Shown here one piece after another: positions 16,691 to 26,177 of a stretch of DNA of 64,000 bases (position 1 is its first letter; every line of letters starts with the position of its first letter). Source of the stretch: Acetobacter orleanensis (GTDB taxonomy: Bacteria; Pseudomonadota; Alphaproteobacteria; Acetobacterales; Acetobacteraceae). The notes below the pieces were generated by a model that had not been told where the DNA came from, searched no databases, and saw only the letters and a program-made list of their open reading frames with translations. The stretch covers positions 62,001 to 126,000 of the forward strand of contig NZ_LHZV01000061.1 in assembly GCF_001581005.1 (NCBI RefSeq), given 5' to 3'. The translations under genes were made by a program, and so were the position numbers.

Positions 16691-17188
16691 ATGAAAATTC
16701 GTTTTCGTACCGGGTATGTGACGGCCGTTCTGGCGACCCTGACTCTCACCGCCCCTGCTATGGCGGAAGATCGGGACCCCGGAAATGCCTTGCCCGGCCA
16801 GAATGATGCCCAGAAAGATATCACCATTACCGATACCAGTATGCAAGTTATCGGACGTGAAAACCACATGGCAGGTGTTTATTTTACCATCAGGAATGAT
16901 GGCGCAAATGCGCACCTCATAACCGATGTTCGGTCTCCCGCGTGCCGCACGTTAGTCGGCCACCATTCTGATCAGGAAAGCACGTCGGGCACGCTTACCC
17001 TGTTTACCCACCTGTCTCTGCCCGCGCATACAACGTTGGTGTTCCCGTATGGTGGCTACCATCTGCGCTGTCTTGATATGGATAATTCTGTCCAGCCGGG
17101 ACAGGACGTGTCCTTCACCTTCACATTTCTAGGCGGCTCAACCAAAAATATGACGGTGAAACTGGACCCGGCTCAGGCAGCCCCTTGA
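16691..17188 (+). CDS. Divergent PCu(A)C-type periplasmic copper chaperone
   Basis: A 165-residue exported protein with signal peptide ending TAPAMA (cleavage near residue 25). The mature part has the DUF461/PCu(A)C fold signature: HMAGVYFTIRNDGANAHLI, then LSLPAHTTLVFPYGGYHLRCLDM. PCu(A)C proteins deliver Cu(I) to cytochrome oxidase using an H(M)x10Mx21HxM motif. Here His91/92 and His124 remain, but the Met expected after ten residues is absent and the HxM becomes HLR. Two Cys (85 and 127) are present instead. Either metal binding has been rewired or the role has changed. It stands alone between nrdR and glpK. Confidence 0.7.
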   Translation: MKIRFRTGYVTAVLATLTLTAPAMAEDRDPGNALPGQNDAQKDITITDTSMQVIGRENHMAGVYFTIRNDGANAHLITDVRSPACRTLVGHHSDQESTSGTLTLFTHLSLPAHTTLVFPYGGYHLRCLDMDNSVQPGQDVSFTFTFLGGSTKNMTVKLDPAQAAP

Positions 17189-17210
17189 AGAAAGCGCATC
17201 ACTTTTTTTC

Positions 17211-17241
17211 TCCCGCTTTTGAGGTCTTCTCAAAAGCGGGA
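17211..17241. terminator. Perfect 13-bp hairpin between convergent genes
   Basis: TCCCGCTTTTGAG at 17211-17223 and its exact complement at 17229-17241 flank a 5-base loop, between the convergent copper chaperone gene and glpK. It is placed like a bidirectional terminator. However, the T-run (TTTTTTT) lies before the stem on the plus strand, and neither strand has a U-tract directly after the stem, so it may act as a 3'-end stabiliser instead. Confidence 0.5.
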
Positions 17242-17263
17242 AAGCAGACAATCTCTGAGAGGG

Positions 17264-18763
17264 TTAAACTGAACTAGGGTTCGTCAATGTCCGTTTGACG
17301 GCCTGATGCCAGCCCGCAATCATCGTTTTCCTCTGCTCATTTGCCATAGAGGGTTTGAACAGCGCACCACGGGCCCATTCAGAGGCCAGTGTTTTTTCAT
17401 TGTCCCAAACACCCGTTGATAGTCCGGCAAGGAAGCCAGCACCAAGAGCCGTTGTTTCAATATTACGCGGGCGCTCAACATTGACCTGCAACATGTCCGC
17501 CAGAAACTGGCAGAACCAGTCATTGGCCGCCATGCCACCATCAACGCGCAACGCTTCAGTAGTCCCTGCCCCGTCCTGCGTCATGGCGGTCACCAGATCC
17601 AGAGTCTGATACGCAACAGACTCCAACGCCGCGCGGGCGATATGGGCCGCCGTTGCATCCAGTGTCAGACCGCAGATCAGGCCGCGTGCATCCGGGTCCC
17701 AATGCGGCGCGCCAAGCCCCACAAACCCCGGCACCATATAAACGCCATGGCTATGTGGAATACGGGTCGCCATATCATCCGTCTGAGAAGCATGGGTGAT
17801 CAGGTGCAATCCATCCCGCAGCCATTTGATGGCCGCACCAGCGACGAAGATCGAGCCTTCCAGCGCGTAAGACGTTTTGCCGTTGATACGATAGGCAATG
17901 GTCGTCAGCATCCGGTTTTTAGACGTAACGGGCTTTTCGCCAGTATTCAGCAGCACAAAGCAGCCGGTCCCATAAGTTGCTTTAGCCATTCCCTGAGAAA
18001 AACACGCCTGACCAACCACGGCCGCCTGCTGATCCCCCGCCATGCCAGCAATCGGGATAGCGCGTCCGAAGAGAGACGGATCGGTCTCCCCAAAAATGGT
18101 GCTGTTATCCTTGACCTCTGGCAGGAGAGCCGCAGGGACACGGAACAGGCGCAGCAGGTCCTCATCCCATTTCTGCTTATGGATATCAAACAGCAGTGTC
18201 CGGGAAGCGTTCGTAATATCCGTTGCATGAACCTTGCCGCCGGTCAGCCGCCAGAGCAGGAAGGAATCAATGGTGCCAAACGCTAGTTCGCCCTTTTCGG
18301 CTCTAGCCCGTGCTTCCGGCACGTTATCCAGCAGCCATGCCAGTTTTGTGGCGGAAAAATACGGGTCAAGCAGCAGCCCGGTGCGTTCACGCACGAGGGC
18401 TTCAGCACCTTCTTCGCGCAGTTTCTGGCAGACGGACGCCGTGCGGCGATCCTGCCAGACAATGGCGCGATGGATGGGTTTGCCGGTTGCGCGGTCCCAC
18501 ACCACAATGGTTTCGCGCTGGTTTGTAATACCAATGCCAGCAATGCGGCTTGTGCCACCTGCTTTTTCCAGCGCGGCGGTTGCGGTGGCCTTCGCGTCGT
18601 TCCAGATATCTTCCGGGCAATGCTCTACCCAGCCCGCTTTAGGATAGTGCTGGGCGAACTCCTGACGAGCGCTTGAAATTTCATGAGCGTTTTTATCAAA
18701 CACAATGCTACGGGTAGATGTTGTGCCCTGATCAATCGCCAATACGTAATCTTGCTTGCTCAT
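17264..18763 (-). CDS. glpK: Glycerol kinase
   Basis: A 499-residue FGGY-family kinase that phosphorylates glycerol to glycerol 3-phosphate. It has the phosphate-1 loop [22 protein letters not shown], the [11 protein letters not shown] segment (phosphate-2) and [17 protein letters not shown] near the C-terminus. Start ATG at 18763. It follows glpF by 27 bases and closes the leftward glpR-glpD-glpF-glpK block. Confidence 0.97.
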   Translation of the reverse strand: MSKQDYVLAIDQGTTSTRSIVFDKNAHEISSARQEFAQHYPKAGWVEHCPEDIWNDAKATATAALEKAGGTSRIAGIGITNQRETIVVWDRATGKPIHRAIVWQDRRTASVCQKLREEGAEALVRERTGLLLDPYFSATKLAWLLDNVPEARARAEKGELAFGTIDSFLLWRLTGGKVHATDITNASRTLLFDIHKQKWDEDLLRLFRVPAALLPEVKDNSTIFGETDPSLFGRAIPIAGMAGDQQAAVVGQACFSQGMAKATYGTGCFVLLNTGEKPVTSKNRMLTTIAYRINGKTSYALEGSIFVAGAAIKWLRDGLHLITHASQTDDMATRIPHSHGVYMVPGFVGLGAPHWDPDARGLICGLTLDATAAHIARAALESVAYQTLDLVTAMTQDGAGTTEALRVDGGMAANDWFCQFLADMLQVNVERPRNIETTALGAGFLAGLSTGVWDNEKTLASEWARGALFKPSMANEQRKTMIAGWHQAVKRTLTNPSSV

Positions 18764-18790
18764 CGCACGGTATCCTTATTGCTGGAGCAC

Positions 18791-19615
18791 TTAATCTTGA
18801 GCAATGTCAGGCTGCCGTGCCCGGACGATTGCTGGCATGAAGGGTTTTACAACCCCCTGATAGAATCCGGCTCCCACAAGACCGCCCACAAGCGGCCCGG
18901 CAATCGGCACCCACCAGTAATTTCCGGGAGAAGGAAGCGCTGCTTCACCCCACCCGGCGAGGTAACAGAACAGACGCGGCCCGAAATCACGCGCGGGGTT
19001 GAGGGCCCACGCTTCCAGATAACCGGCGGAAGCCCCAATCGTTGCGACCAGAAGGCCGATAATCAGAGCGCTTGAATTGGCCTGAGGTGCCTGCGTGTTA
19101 TATTCGCATGTGATCGCGAAAATCCCGAGCAGCAGCATGGCTGTCAGAATCACCTCGTCAACAAAGGCATGCATCGGGGTCACAAAGTCACCCGGATGGG
19201 TGAAGAAAACGCCAGCAGCAGCCCCGTCGTGCCGCCAATCCAAGTGGTTAACGGCAGCATAATGCGCAATGACGGGGGAGAAGAGCACGTAAACAATCGC
19301 AGCACCCAGAAAGCCGCCGACAACCTGCGCCACCCAGTAAGGGACCACCTTTTTCCAAGAAAAACCCCGGTAACAGGCCAGAGCCAATGTGACTGCGGGG
19401 TTGGCATGGGTGCCGGAGACGGCGCCTGTGACGTAAATGGCAACCGTCACGCCCAGTCCCCAGACAATACATACGCCCCAATAGGCCATCTTGTAGGGAC
19501 TGGGGTCATAGAGCGAATACATCGCCGCTACGGAATCCCCAAAAACAATAATAATAAAGACCGCGATGCACTCAGCGATCAGTTCGCCAATGAAGGCGCG
19601 TTGGGTAATTGTCAT
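18791..19615 (-). CDS. glpF: Glycerol uptake facilitator (aquaglyceroporin)
   Basis: A 274-residue MIP-family channel with six membrane spans and the two half-helix NPA motifs, THANPAVTLAL and ALNPARDFGPR. The Asp after the second NPA-R is typical of glycerol facilitators rather than water-only aquaporins. An AGGAAAG ribosome site precedes the ATG at 19615. It lies between glpD and glpK, so glycerol entry, phosphorylation and oxidation are made together. Confidence 0.95.
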   Translation of the reverse strand: MTITQRAFIGELIAECIAVFIIIVFGDSVAAMYSLYDPSPYKMAYWGVCIVWGLGVTVAIYVTGAVSGTHANPAVTLALACYRGFSWKKVVPYWVAQVVGGFLGAAIVYVLFSPVIAHYAAVNHLDWRHDGAAAGVFFTHPGDFVTPMHAFVDEVILTAMLLLGIFAITCEYNTQAPQANSSALIIGLLVATIGASAGYLEAWALNPARDFGPRLFCYLAGWGEAALPSPGNYWWVPIAGPLVGGLVGAGFYQGVVKPFMPAIVRARQPDIAQD

Positions 19616-19667
19616 ACTTTCCTCTTTTTGTTTTTTATTTGGAAAGAGTTGGCTGGCAGTTAAAAAA

Positions 19668-21188
19668 TTACGCTACCTTCTTCTTGACGTATTCGGCAAC
19701 AGCCTTCTTTTCAGTCTCTTTCAGATGCAGGCCAAGTTTGCTGCGGCGCCACAAGACATCTTCTGGTGCGCGCGCCCATTCTTTAGCAATAAGGTAATCG
19801 ACTTCGCGTGTGGTCAGATCCCCACCCAGAAGCTCACCCATATCCTGTATGGAGTTCGCCTCGCCGATAATCTCGTAAGCCCGGCTTCCGTAGTTGCGCA
19901 TCAAGCGCCACGCAAGCTGCTCTGAAAGCCACGGCGCAGCGCGACGCAGGCGCGCCAGCGCACCGTCAAAACCGCCCGCGCCGATGTCACCGCCCGGCAG
20001 AACTTCACTTGCCGTCCAGCTTGCGCCAGCCACGGCTGGCAGAACGGGAGCCAGCTTTTCAAGCGCATGCTCGGCCAGCTTGCGGTATGTTGTAATCTTG
20101 CCGCCAAAAATAGACAGCAGGGGCGCGCCATCCGTGGTGTCAAGGTCCAGCACATAATCACGGGTCACGGCAGAGGCGTTGGCGGAGGCATCATCATAGA
20201 GCGGTCGCAGGCCCGCATAACTCCAGACAACATCACTCTCCCGAACCTGCGTCTGGAAATAACGATTCACGCTCTCACACAGATACGTCACTTCATCCGG
20301 CGCAATGCCAACGGTGCCGGGCGCTTCTTTCCATGGAATATCGGTGGTGCCGATCAGCGTATAGTTCTGCTCATACGGAATGGCGAACACAATGCGTTTA
20401 TCAGGATTCTGGAAGATATAAGCCTGCGGCCCTTCAAACACGCGCGGGACAATAATATGGCTGCCCTTGACCAGTCGCACGGATTTGGAATTAGGGATGC
20501 GCAGCGTTTCGGAGAGCAGCCTGGCAACCCATGGCCCAGCAGCATTCACCAGCGCGCGGGCTTTGATGGTGCTGGTCTTGCCCGTTGTGCGATCCTCCAG
20601 AACCGCCTCCCACAGACCATTCACGCGGCCCGCTTTAATCAGGCGTGTACGGGTGCGGATTTCAGCACCGCGTTCCGCAGCGTCAATCGCGTTGAGAACA
20701 ACAAGGCGGCTGTCCTGCACCCAACCATCGGAATACACGAAGCCTTTTGTATAGTCTGGCTTGAGCGGCCGACCAGACGAATGTGTGCGGAAGTCAACGC
20801 TACGGGATTTGGGCAGCGTCATGTTGGACGCCAGATGATCATACAGGAACAGACCAGCCCGGAGCATCCATGCCGGACGCACAAGCTTTGAGTGCGGCAG
20901 CACAAAACGCATCGGCCACATAATGTGCGGCGCCATGGCCAGCAGCCGCTCACGCTCTGTCAGCGCCTCACGCACCAGACGGAATTCATAATATTCCAGA
21001 TAGCGTAGCCCACCATGAATCAGTTTGGTGCTGGCGGAAGACGTGTAGCTTGCCAGATCATCCTGCTCGACAAGCAGAACAGACGCGCCACGCCCCACGG
21101 CATCGCGCGCGATGCCTGCGCCGTTAACACCGCCACCGACAATCAGAAGATCATAAGGTTGTGCAGGAGAAGGAGCAGACTCTGACAT
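19668..21188 (-). CDS. glpD: Glycerol-3-phosphate dehydrogenase (FAD, aerobic)
   Basis: A 506-residue membrane-associated flavoenzyme that oxidises glycerol 3-phosphate to dihydroxyacetone phosphate and passes electrons to ubiquinone. It has the FAD-binding dinucleotide fold DLLIVGGGVNGAGIARDAVGRG at the N-terminus, the GGLRYLEYYEF signature, the ARALVNAAGPW motif and a C-terminal helical cap domain. An AAGAAAAA-rich ribosome region precedes the ATG at 21188. The 107-base gap to glpR contains the operator-like palindrome described separately. Confidence 0.96.
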   Translation of the reverse strand: MSESAPSPAQPYDLLIVGGGVNGAGIARDAVGRGASVLLVEQDDLASYTSSASTKLIHGGLRYLEYYEFRLVREALTERERLLAMAPHIMWPMRFVLPHSKLVRPAWMLRAGLFLYDHLASNMTLPKSRSVDFRTHSSGRPLKPDYTKGFVYSDGWVQDSRLVVLNAIDAAERGAEIRTRTRLIKAGRVNGLWEAVLEDRTTGKTSTIKARALVNAAGPWVARLLSETLRIPNSKSVRLVKGSHIIVPRVFEGPQAYIFQNPDKRIVFAIPYEQNYTLIGTTDIPWKEAPGTVGIAPDEVTYLCESVNRYFQTQVRESDVVWSYAGLRPLYDDASANASAVTRDYVLDLDTTDGAPLLSIFGGKITTYRKLAEHALEKLAPVLPAVAGASWTASEVLPGGDIGAGGFDGALARLRRAAPWLSEQLAWRLMRNYGSRAYEIIGEANSIQDMGELLGGDLTTREVDYLIAKEWARAPEDVLWRRSKLGLHLKETEKKAVAEYVKKKVA

Positions 21189-21227
21189 TTTTTCTTCCAG
21201 TTACACCAAAAAGGAACACGGGCCTTA

Positions 21228-21239
21228 TTCGTATCCGAA
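21228..21239. promoter_or_regulatory. Candidate GlpR operator upstream of glpD
   Basis: TTCG-TATC-CGAA is a perfect 4+4 palindrome that matches the core TTCG-N4-CGAA of known GlpR operators. It lies in the gap between glpR and glpD, about 40 bases upstream of the glpD start. A second half-matching site, ATGTTCGTTTGCGATAT (21320-21336), lies in the 3' end of glpR. The role is inferred from position and family knowledge. Confidence 0.45.
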
Positions 21240-21295
21240 AAAGTAAACCAAAAACAATGGCTTTAATGTGGCTGACCCGCACCTCATCCCCGTGT

Positions 21296-22087
21296 TTAGG
21301 TTTTCTTTTCCGAAAACGGATGTTCGTTTGCGATATGGAGACCAACTCCCGCCTCTTTTAAAATGCTCCGGATACCCGCAGGCGGCGGCTGATCTGTGTA
21401 GAATGCGCTGACTTCGGAAATATGCCCCACACGCGCCATGGGCCTACGCCTGAATTTGGTATGGTCAGCCAGCAAAAAGACTGTCCGGGAGTTCCGGATG
21501 ATGGCCTGTGCCGCCATAATCTCATCAACATCAAAATCCAGCAGCGTTCCGTCTTCATCAATACCGCTGATGCCGATCACGCCGAAATCAGCGCGATATT
21601 GTTCAATCATGGCAGCGGCGGCCGGACCGACAATGCCGCCGTCCCGCAATCTGACTGTGCCACCGGCAATTACAAGGCTACAGTCGGGTGCGGGAGTCAG
21701 CAGGGTTGCGACATGGATATTGTTGGTAATGACCCTCAGAGCCCGATGCATCCGCAGGGAGCGGGCGAACGCCTCAGTTGTCGTGCCAATATTGATAAAA
21801 AGGGATGCGCCATCGGGGATGGCCGCTGCGGCTTTTTCACCAATGGCGTCTTTTTGCGAGAGATTTAGAATCTGCCGGTCTGAATAGGCGATATTTTCCG
21901 CAAAAGAGAGCGCACTGGCTCCCCCATGGTGCCGCGCGAGCAGTCCCTCGGCGGCAAGACTGTTCACGTCACGCCGAACCGTCTGCACGGTAACATGGAG
22001 AACCTTGGCCAGATCCTCGTTCGCCACATAGCCCTGCTGCTGCACGCAATGCAGGATATGGGCGCGTCTTTCCTCAACGGAAGCCAT
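21296..22087 (-). CDS. glpR: DeoR-family repressor of glycerol metabolism
   Basis: A 263-residue DeoR/GlpR regulator: N-terminal helix-turn-helix (GYVANEDLAKVLHVTVQTVRR, residues about 19-40) and a C-terminal sugar-phosphate-sensing domain with FINIGTTTEAF and GISGIDEDGTLLDFD. Such repressors are usually released by glycerol 3-phosphate. The gene lies directly upstream of glpD-glpF-glpK and only one base after the recQ stop, with its ribosome site (AAAGGATAAC) inside the recQ end. Confidence 0.9.
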   Translation of the reverse strand: MASVEERRAHILHCVQQQGYVANEDLAKVLHVTVQTVRRDVNSLAAEGLLARHHGGASALSFAENIAYSDRQILNLSQKDAIGEKAAAAIPDGASLFINIGTTTEAFARSLRMHRALRVITNNIHVATLLTPAPDCSLVIAGGTVRLRDGGIVGPAAAAMIEQYRADFGVIGISGIDEDGTLLDFDVDEIMAAQAIIRNSRTVFLLADHTKFRRRPMARVGHISEVSAFYTDQPPPAGIRSILKEAGVGLHIANEHPFSEKKT

Positions 22088-22088
22088 G

Positions 22089-23981
22089 TTATCCTTTCTG
22101 TGTGGCGCTCAAAACAGCCAAGACAGCCTCGCCATACCGTTCCAGCTTGGAACGACCAACGCCCTTTACCTCGCCAAGTTCTGCGAGCGTTGTGGGCATC
22201 TCCATCGCAATGTCTCGCAGGGCAGAGTCATGAAAAATAACATAAGGCGGGATTTCCTGCTCCCGCGCTTCCTCCAGCCGCCAACTCCGCAGAGCGGCGA
22301 ACAAGGCCTGCTTTTCTTCTGGGAGATCCGCCAAGGCTTCAGAAGACCGCGTTCGTCCGGTGGCAGCTTTTTCAAGCTCCTGCGTCGCATCGGCCCGTAA
22401 GCTGACAGCTTCTTCCCCGCGCAGAATTGGCCGCGCGACATCTTGGTTAAGCGCAAGCCCGCTATACTGCCCCTCGCTCCGCAAAGCGCCGCGCGCAATA
22501 AGTTGCCGCCCAACACCCCGCCAGAATGGCTCGCTTTTGTCCTTACCAATGCCCCAGACAGAGAGTGTATCGTGATGATTTCTCTCAACTGCGTCCGTCA
22601 GTTTCCCACGCAAAACTGCAATAATATGCAGCGCGCCAAATCTCTGGCCAGTGCGATACACAGTGGAGAGAAACTTTCTGGCGGCGTCCGTGCCATCAAA
22701 TGTCACAACGGGGTAACGGCAATTATCACAATGGCCGCACGCGCCGTCCAGCGTTTCCCCAAAACAGTGCAGCAAGGCCCGGGTACGACACCCTGTTGTT
22801 TCAGTCAGCGCGATCATGGCCTCCAAACGGCTGCGCATAATACGCTTCTCGCTGTCTGGGGCACTTGACTGATCCAGCCAGTAACGTGCTCGAGCCATGT
22901 CTTCGCCGCCGTAAAGCAGTACGGTTTCAGACGGCAGGCCATCACGCCCTGCCCGCCCGATCTGTTGATAATAGGCTTCTGGAGAGCCGGGCATATCCAG
23001 ATGGACAACGGCCCGCACGTCCGGGCGATCTATCCCCATTCCGAAAGCAACCGTGGCGACGATGACAATCGGTTCACCCGAGCGAAAACGCATCAGGGCC
23101 GCGCGTTTTTCAATTGGGGAAAGTCCCGCGTGGAAAGCCAGTGCTGTCCAGCCTTTATCCCGTAATGCGGTGGCAATGCGCTCTGTACGCGCGCGGCTGC
23201 CACAATAGACGATACAGGCTTCATCTCTGTGTCGTTCCAGAATAGAGGTAAGCTGTCCCATTTCTGAAGCCTTGGGCAGCGCGGCAATATTGAGGTTAGA
23301 CCGGTGAAAGCTGGAGACCAGAACCTCAGCGTCCGGCATATCCAGTGCTGCGAGAATATCTTCGCGCGTCCGCTCATCCGCCGTGGCTGTCAACGCGACA
23401 CGCGGGACCTGCGGAAAATGTTTGGGCAGAGACGCCAGCGCCCGATATTCCGGCCGGAATTCATGCCCCCACGCCGAGATGCAATGCGCCTCATCTATCG
23501 CGATGACGGAAATGGGTTGCCGTTTAAGCTGTTCCAGTGTGCCGGGCGATAACAGGCGTTCCGGTGAGACATAGAGCAGGTCAACACGCCCAGCCGCCAA
23601 GTCTGCCCGGATTTTTGCGGCTTCATCCCCTTCCAGTTCAGAATGAAGAGCCGCTGCATTGATGCCGACCTGACGCAACCCCGCGACCTGATCATCCATC
23701 AGGGCAATCAACGGGGAAATGACAAGCCCCATACCGGGTCTGCACAGGGCAGGCACCTGATAGCAGATGCTTTTCCCACCACCCGTTGGCATCAGGACAA
23801 GAGCATCGCGCCCTTGCATGACGCACTCAACCGCCTGCCCTTGCAGGCTCCGAAAATCTGGAAACCCGAAAACCGCGTGCAGAACGTCTTTCGGGCTGGT
23901 GTTCACAAACCGATCACGCCCACCGGTCTCGCTCCCCGGAGCGCAGGCCGGAAGTCTCGTGTCGCTTTGTGCTTCACTCAT
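22089..23981 (-). CDS. recQ: ATP-dependent DNA helicase RecQ
   Basis: A 630-residue superfamily 2 helicase for recombination and fork repair. Walker A is LMPTGGGKSICYQVP, motif II is VIAIDEAHCISAWGHEF, and motif VI is YYQQIGRAGRDGLPS. A Zn-binding RecQ-C domain follows with four Cys (TRALLHCFGETLDGACGHCDNC), then a winged-helix RQC domain, and an HRDC domain ends the protein (ALRDIAMEMPTTLAELGEVKG). The start lies 6 bases after the stop of the upstream lipoprotein gene. Confidence 0.96.
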   Translation of the reverse strand: MSEAQSDTRLPACAPGSETGGRDRFVNTSPKDVLHAVFGFPDFRSLQGQAVECVMQGRDALVLMPTGGGKSICYQVPALCRPGMGLVISPLIALMDDQVAGLRQVGINAAALHSELEGDEAAKIRADLAAGRVDLLYVSPERLLSPGTLEQLKRQPISVIAIDEAHCISAWGHEFRPEYRALASLPKHFPQVPRVALTATADERTREDILAALDMPDAEVLVSSFHRSNLNIAALPKASEMGQLTSILERHRDEACIVYCGSRARTERIATALRDKGWTALAFHAGLSPIEKRAALMRFRSGEPIVIVATVAFGMGIDRPDVRAVVHLDMPGSPEAYYQQIGRAGRDGLPSETVLLYGGEDMARARYWLDQSSAPDSEKRIMRSRLEAMIALTETTGCRTRALLHCFGETLDGACGHCDNCRYPVVTFDGTDAARKFLSTVYRTGQRFGALHIIAVLRGKLTDAVERNHHDTLSVWGIGKDKSEPFWRGVGRQLIARGALRSEGQYSGLALNQDVARPILRGEEAVSLRADATQELEKAATGRTRSSEALADLPEEKQALFAALRSWRLEEAREQEIPPYVIFHDSALRDIAMEMPTTLAELGEVKGVGRSKLERYGEAVLAVLSATQKG

Positions 23982-23987
23982 GGAAAA

Positions 23988-24365
23988 TCAGGGATTAACC
24001 AGTTCGATTTCCACACGGCGCGCACCAACTGTCATGCCTTCACCACTTGTGGGCGCGCGCGGCGTCTGGCGGATACGGTCCCCAGACACGCCATCATCAT
24101 GCAGAGTTTGCGCCACCAGCTTGGCGCGCTGGATAGCGATCAGAGCATCGGCAGAAAGATCACCCCCGGCTGCGGCGTAGCCTTCAACCTGCACTATGCT
24201 GCCGGGATGTTTTTCTGCTTTTTTTGCGGCTTCCGCAATGACAAGCCGGGCAGTGTCAGTCAGTTCCACGGACTGGTTGGAAAAGAAGACAACATACTTA
24301 CGCGCTGGCTGAGAGGCACAGGCCGCAAGGACAGAAAGGCCAAGGAGAGGCAGAAGGCGACGCAT
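23988..24365 (-). CDS. Small OmpA-family lipoprotein
   Basis: A 125-residue protein with a lipoprotein signal MRRLLPLLGLSVLAACAS (lipobox LAAC). The mature part resembles an OmpA/MotB peptidoglycan-associated domain: YVVFFSNQSVELTDTARLVIAEAA, VQVEGYAAAGG and RAKLVAQTLHDDGV, so it probably anchors the outer membrane to peptidoglycan. The canonical NxxLSxxRA stretch is only partly kept (DLSADALIAIQRAKLV). The ATG at 24365 is chosen for the signal peptide and the GGAG upstream; the longer frame to 24527 adds unrelated residues. Confidence 0.8.
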   Translation of the reverse strand: MRRLLPLLGLSVLAACASQPARKYVVFFSNQSVELTDTARLVIAEAAKKAEKHPGSIVQVEGYAAAGGDLSADALIAIQRAKLVAQTLHDDGVSGDRIRQTPRAPTSGEGMTVGARRVEIELVNP

Positions 24366-24484
24366 GGGGAGGATCTCCAATGAGGATAAAAAAGCTTTAA
24401 GTAATGTTGTAAATCTGCCTGTAAAATTTTCTGGAAGCCAACTCTTTTCTCGGGTCACGTTAGAGAGGGAGGGCACTGTGCTCT

Positions 24485-26176
24485 TCAGGCAGCGGCGGCA
24501 GCGGCCACTCCACCTGAGAGACGCCATATCCGGTCCAATGTTTCCACTCCTGTCAGGCGATGCGCAATCAGAATAACAGTGCGGCCTTCTGTCACCGTAT
24601 TAAGCGTGCGCAGGAAGTCCTGCTCTGTCTGGGCATCCAGTCCAGTCGCTGGTTCATCCAGAATCAGGATAGGAGCCTGCGTCAGCAGAGTTCGCGCCAG
24701 CGCGATGCGCCGCCCCTGCCCGCCAGAGAGTTTAATCCCCCCCTCACCCAGCCACGTATCCAGACCATCGGGCAATGTCCGCACCACGTCAGCAACAGCA
24801 GCGTCTTCCAATGCCTTCCACAAATCCTCTTCCGTAGCGTCAGGACGGCCGAGAAGCAGATTGGCGCGGATGCTGTCATCAAACAGATGCGTGGCCTGAG
24901 AGAGCCACGCCATGCGTTGCCTCAGAGACTCTGCTCGGATGTCGGCAATATCTTTCCCGCCAAGCGTGATGGTCCCTGCTTCCGGCGTGGCGGCCTTGAG
25001 CAGGAGAGCCGCAAGGCTTGATTTGCCAACACCAGAGGGACCGAGGATCGCAACGCGTGAGCCCGCCGGAATATCAAGAGTGAGACCGTCAAACACCAGA
25101 GGGCGGTCTGGAGCCCACCGAAACGTCACGCCTTCCAGATGAATATGCGTATCTGCTGGAGCCTCTATCAGCGCCTTATTGTGTGAGGCAGTTGGTGCAT
25201 GTCCAGCAACTTCAACCACACGCCGTGCCGCAGCTCCCATCACACCGGCCTGAAGACCTGCCCGTGTCAGCGCGCCTGCGCTTTCAAAAGCCGCGACTGT
25301 CAGAAATAGGGTGCCCACGGCTGCCAGAGCAGACAGATGGAGAGAAAATGCACCAGCAGCGGCAAGCAGAACCAGAAAAATGGCAGCCTGCCCGCATAGG
25401 AACGCAGAGGCGTTGGCGTAAGCAGCCCGGCGCGCCAGTTTCATCTGGCCTGCAAGCAATGCCGCGTCATCCGCCTGAACATGGGCCAGAATACGCCCTT
25501 CTGCCCCAAAGGCGCGGATTTCACGCAGCCCGCCGACCAGATCCAGCACACCTATACGCAGGGCAGCCAGATTTTTTGCCAGACGCTCGCCTTCTGCCCG
25601 ACTGGACCGGGCAATAAGGTAGGGCACTACAAACGCCGAGCAGGCAAACAGCACGCCCACAAGTGTGCCCAGCAGCACACTCTGCTGCCCAAGCTGAACA
25701 ACAAGAACAGGCAAGGTCAGGCAGGCACAGGCAAAAGGCAGCAGAATGCGCAGATACAGCCCATCTAGCGTCCCGATATCGGACACAAGGCGTGAGAGCA
25801 TATCCCCAGCCCGACGAAAGCCGAGCCCGGCAGCGGCTCCCTCTGCCAATGAATGGAAAAACCAGACGCGCAGATCAGCCAGCGCACGGAACATGGCGTC
25901 ATGCGCGAACAGGCGCTCTGCATAACGCAGAACAACGCGCCCGATGCCAAGCCAGCGGAGCAGAGCTGTGGTAATCACCACCTCGCCCAGCACGCTGCTG
26001 GCCAACCGCAGGCCAGACGCCTGCATCAGCACCAGCCCGAGGCACAGGGCAATCAGCGCCAGCATGACACCAATAATCAGCCGAGGAGCCTGCCGCTGCC
26101 ACAGACGGAGAATGCGCAGAACAGCCTGACAATCAGTTAAGGCGCGAGTATGGTCTTCTTGGTGTGACGTTTTCAT
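24485..26176 (-). CDS. cydC: ABC transporter CydC (cytochrome bd biogenesis)
   Basis: A 563-residue half-transporter with about six N-terminal membrane spans followed by an ATPase domain: Walker A GPSGVGKSS, signature LSGGQGRRIALART, Walker B ILILDEPATGLD. CydDC forms a heterodimer needed for assembly of cytochrome bd oxidase and is reported to export thiols or handle heme. The gene begins one base after the cydD stop. No cydAB is in the window. The C-terminus ends in an unusual run of six Ala. Confidence 0.9.
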   Translation of the reverse strand: MKTSHQEDHTRALTDCQAVLRILRLWQRQAPRLIIGVMLALIALCLGLVLMQASGLRLASSVLGEVVITTALLRWLGIGRVVLRYAERLFAHDAMFRALADLRVWFFHSLAEGAAAGLGFRRAGDMLSRLVSDIGTLDGLYLRILLPFACACLTLPVLVVQLGQQSVLLGTLVGVLFACSAFVVPYLIARSSRAEGERLAKNLAALRIGVLDLVGGLREIRAFGAEGRILAHVQADDAALLAGQMKLARRAAYANASAFLCGQAAIFLVLLAAAGAFSLHLSALAAVGTLFLTVAAFESAGALTRAGLQAGVMGAAARRVVEVAGHAPTASHNKALIEAPADTHIHLEGVTFRWAPDRPLVFDGLTLDIPAGSRVAILGPSGVGKSSLAALLLKAATPEAGTITLGGKDIADIRAESLRQRMAWLSQATHLFDDSIRANLLLGRPDATEEDLWKALEDAAVADVVRTLPDGLDTWLGEGGIKLSGGQGRRIALARTLLTQAPILILDEPATGLDAQTEQDFLRTLNTVTEGRTVILIAHRLTGVETLDRIWRLSGGVAAAAAA

Positions 26177-26177
26177 C

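Noticed and set aside
20067-20891. 274-codon plus-strand frame
   Set aside because: Antisense to glpD with no motif; shadow.
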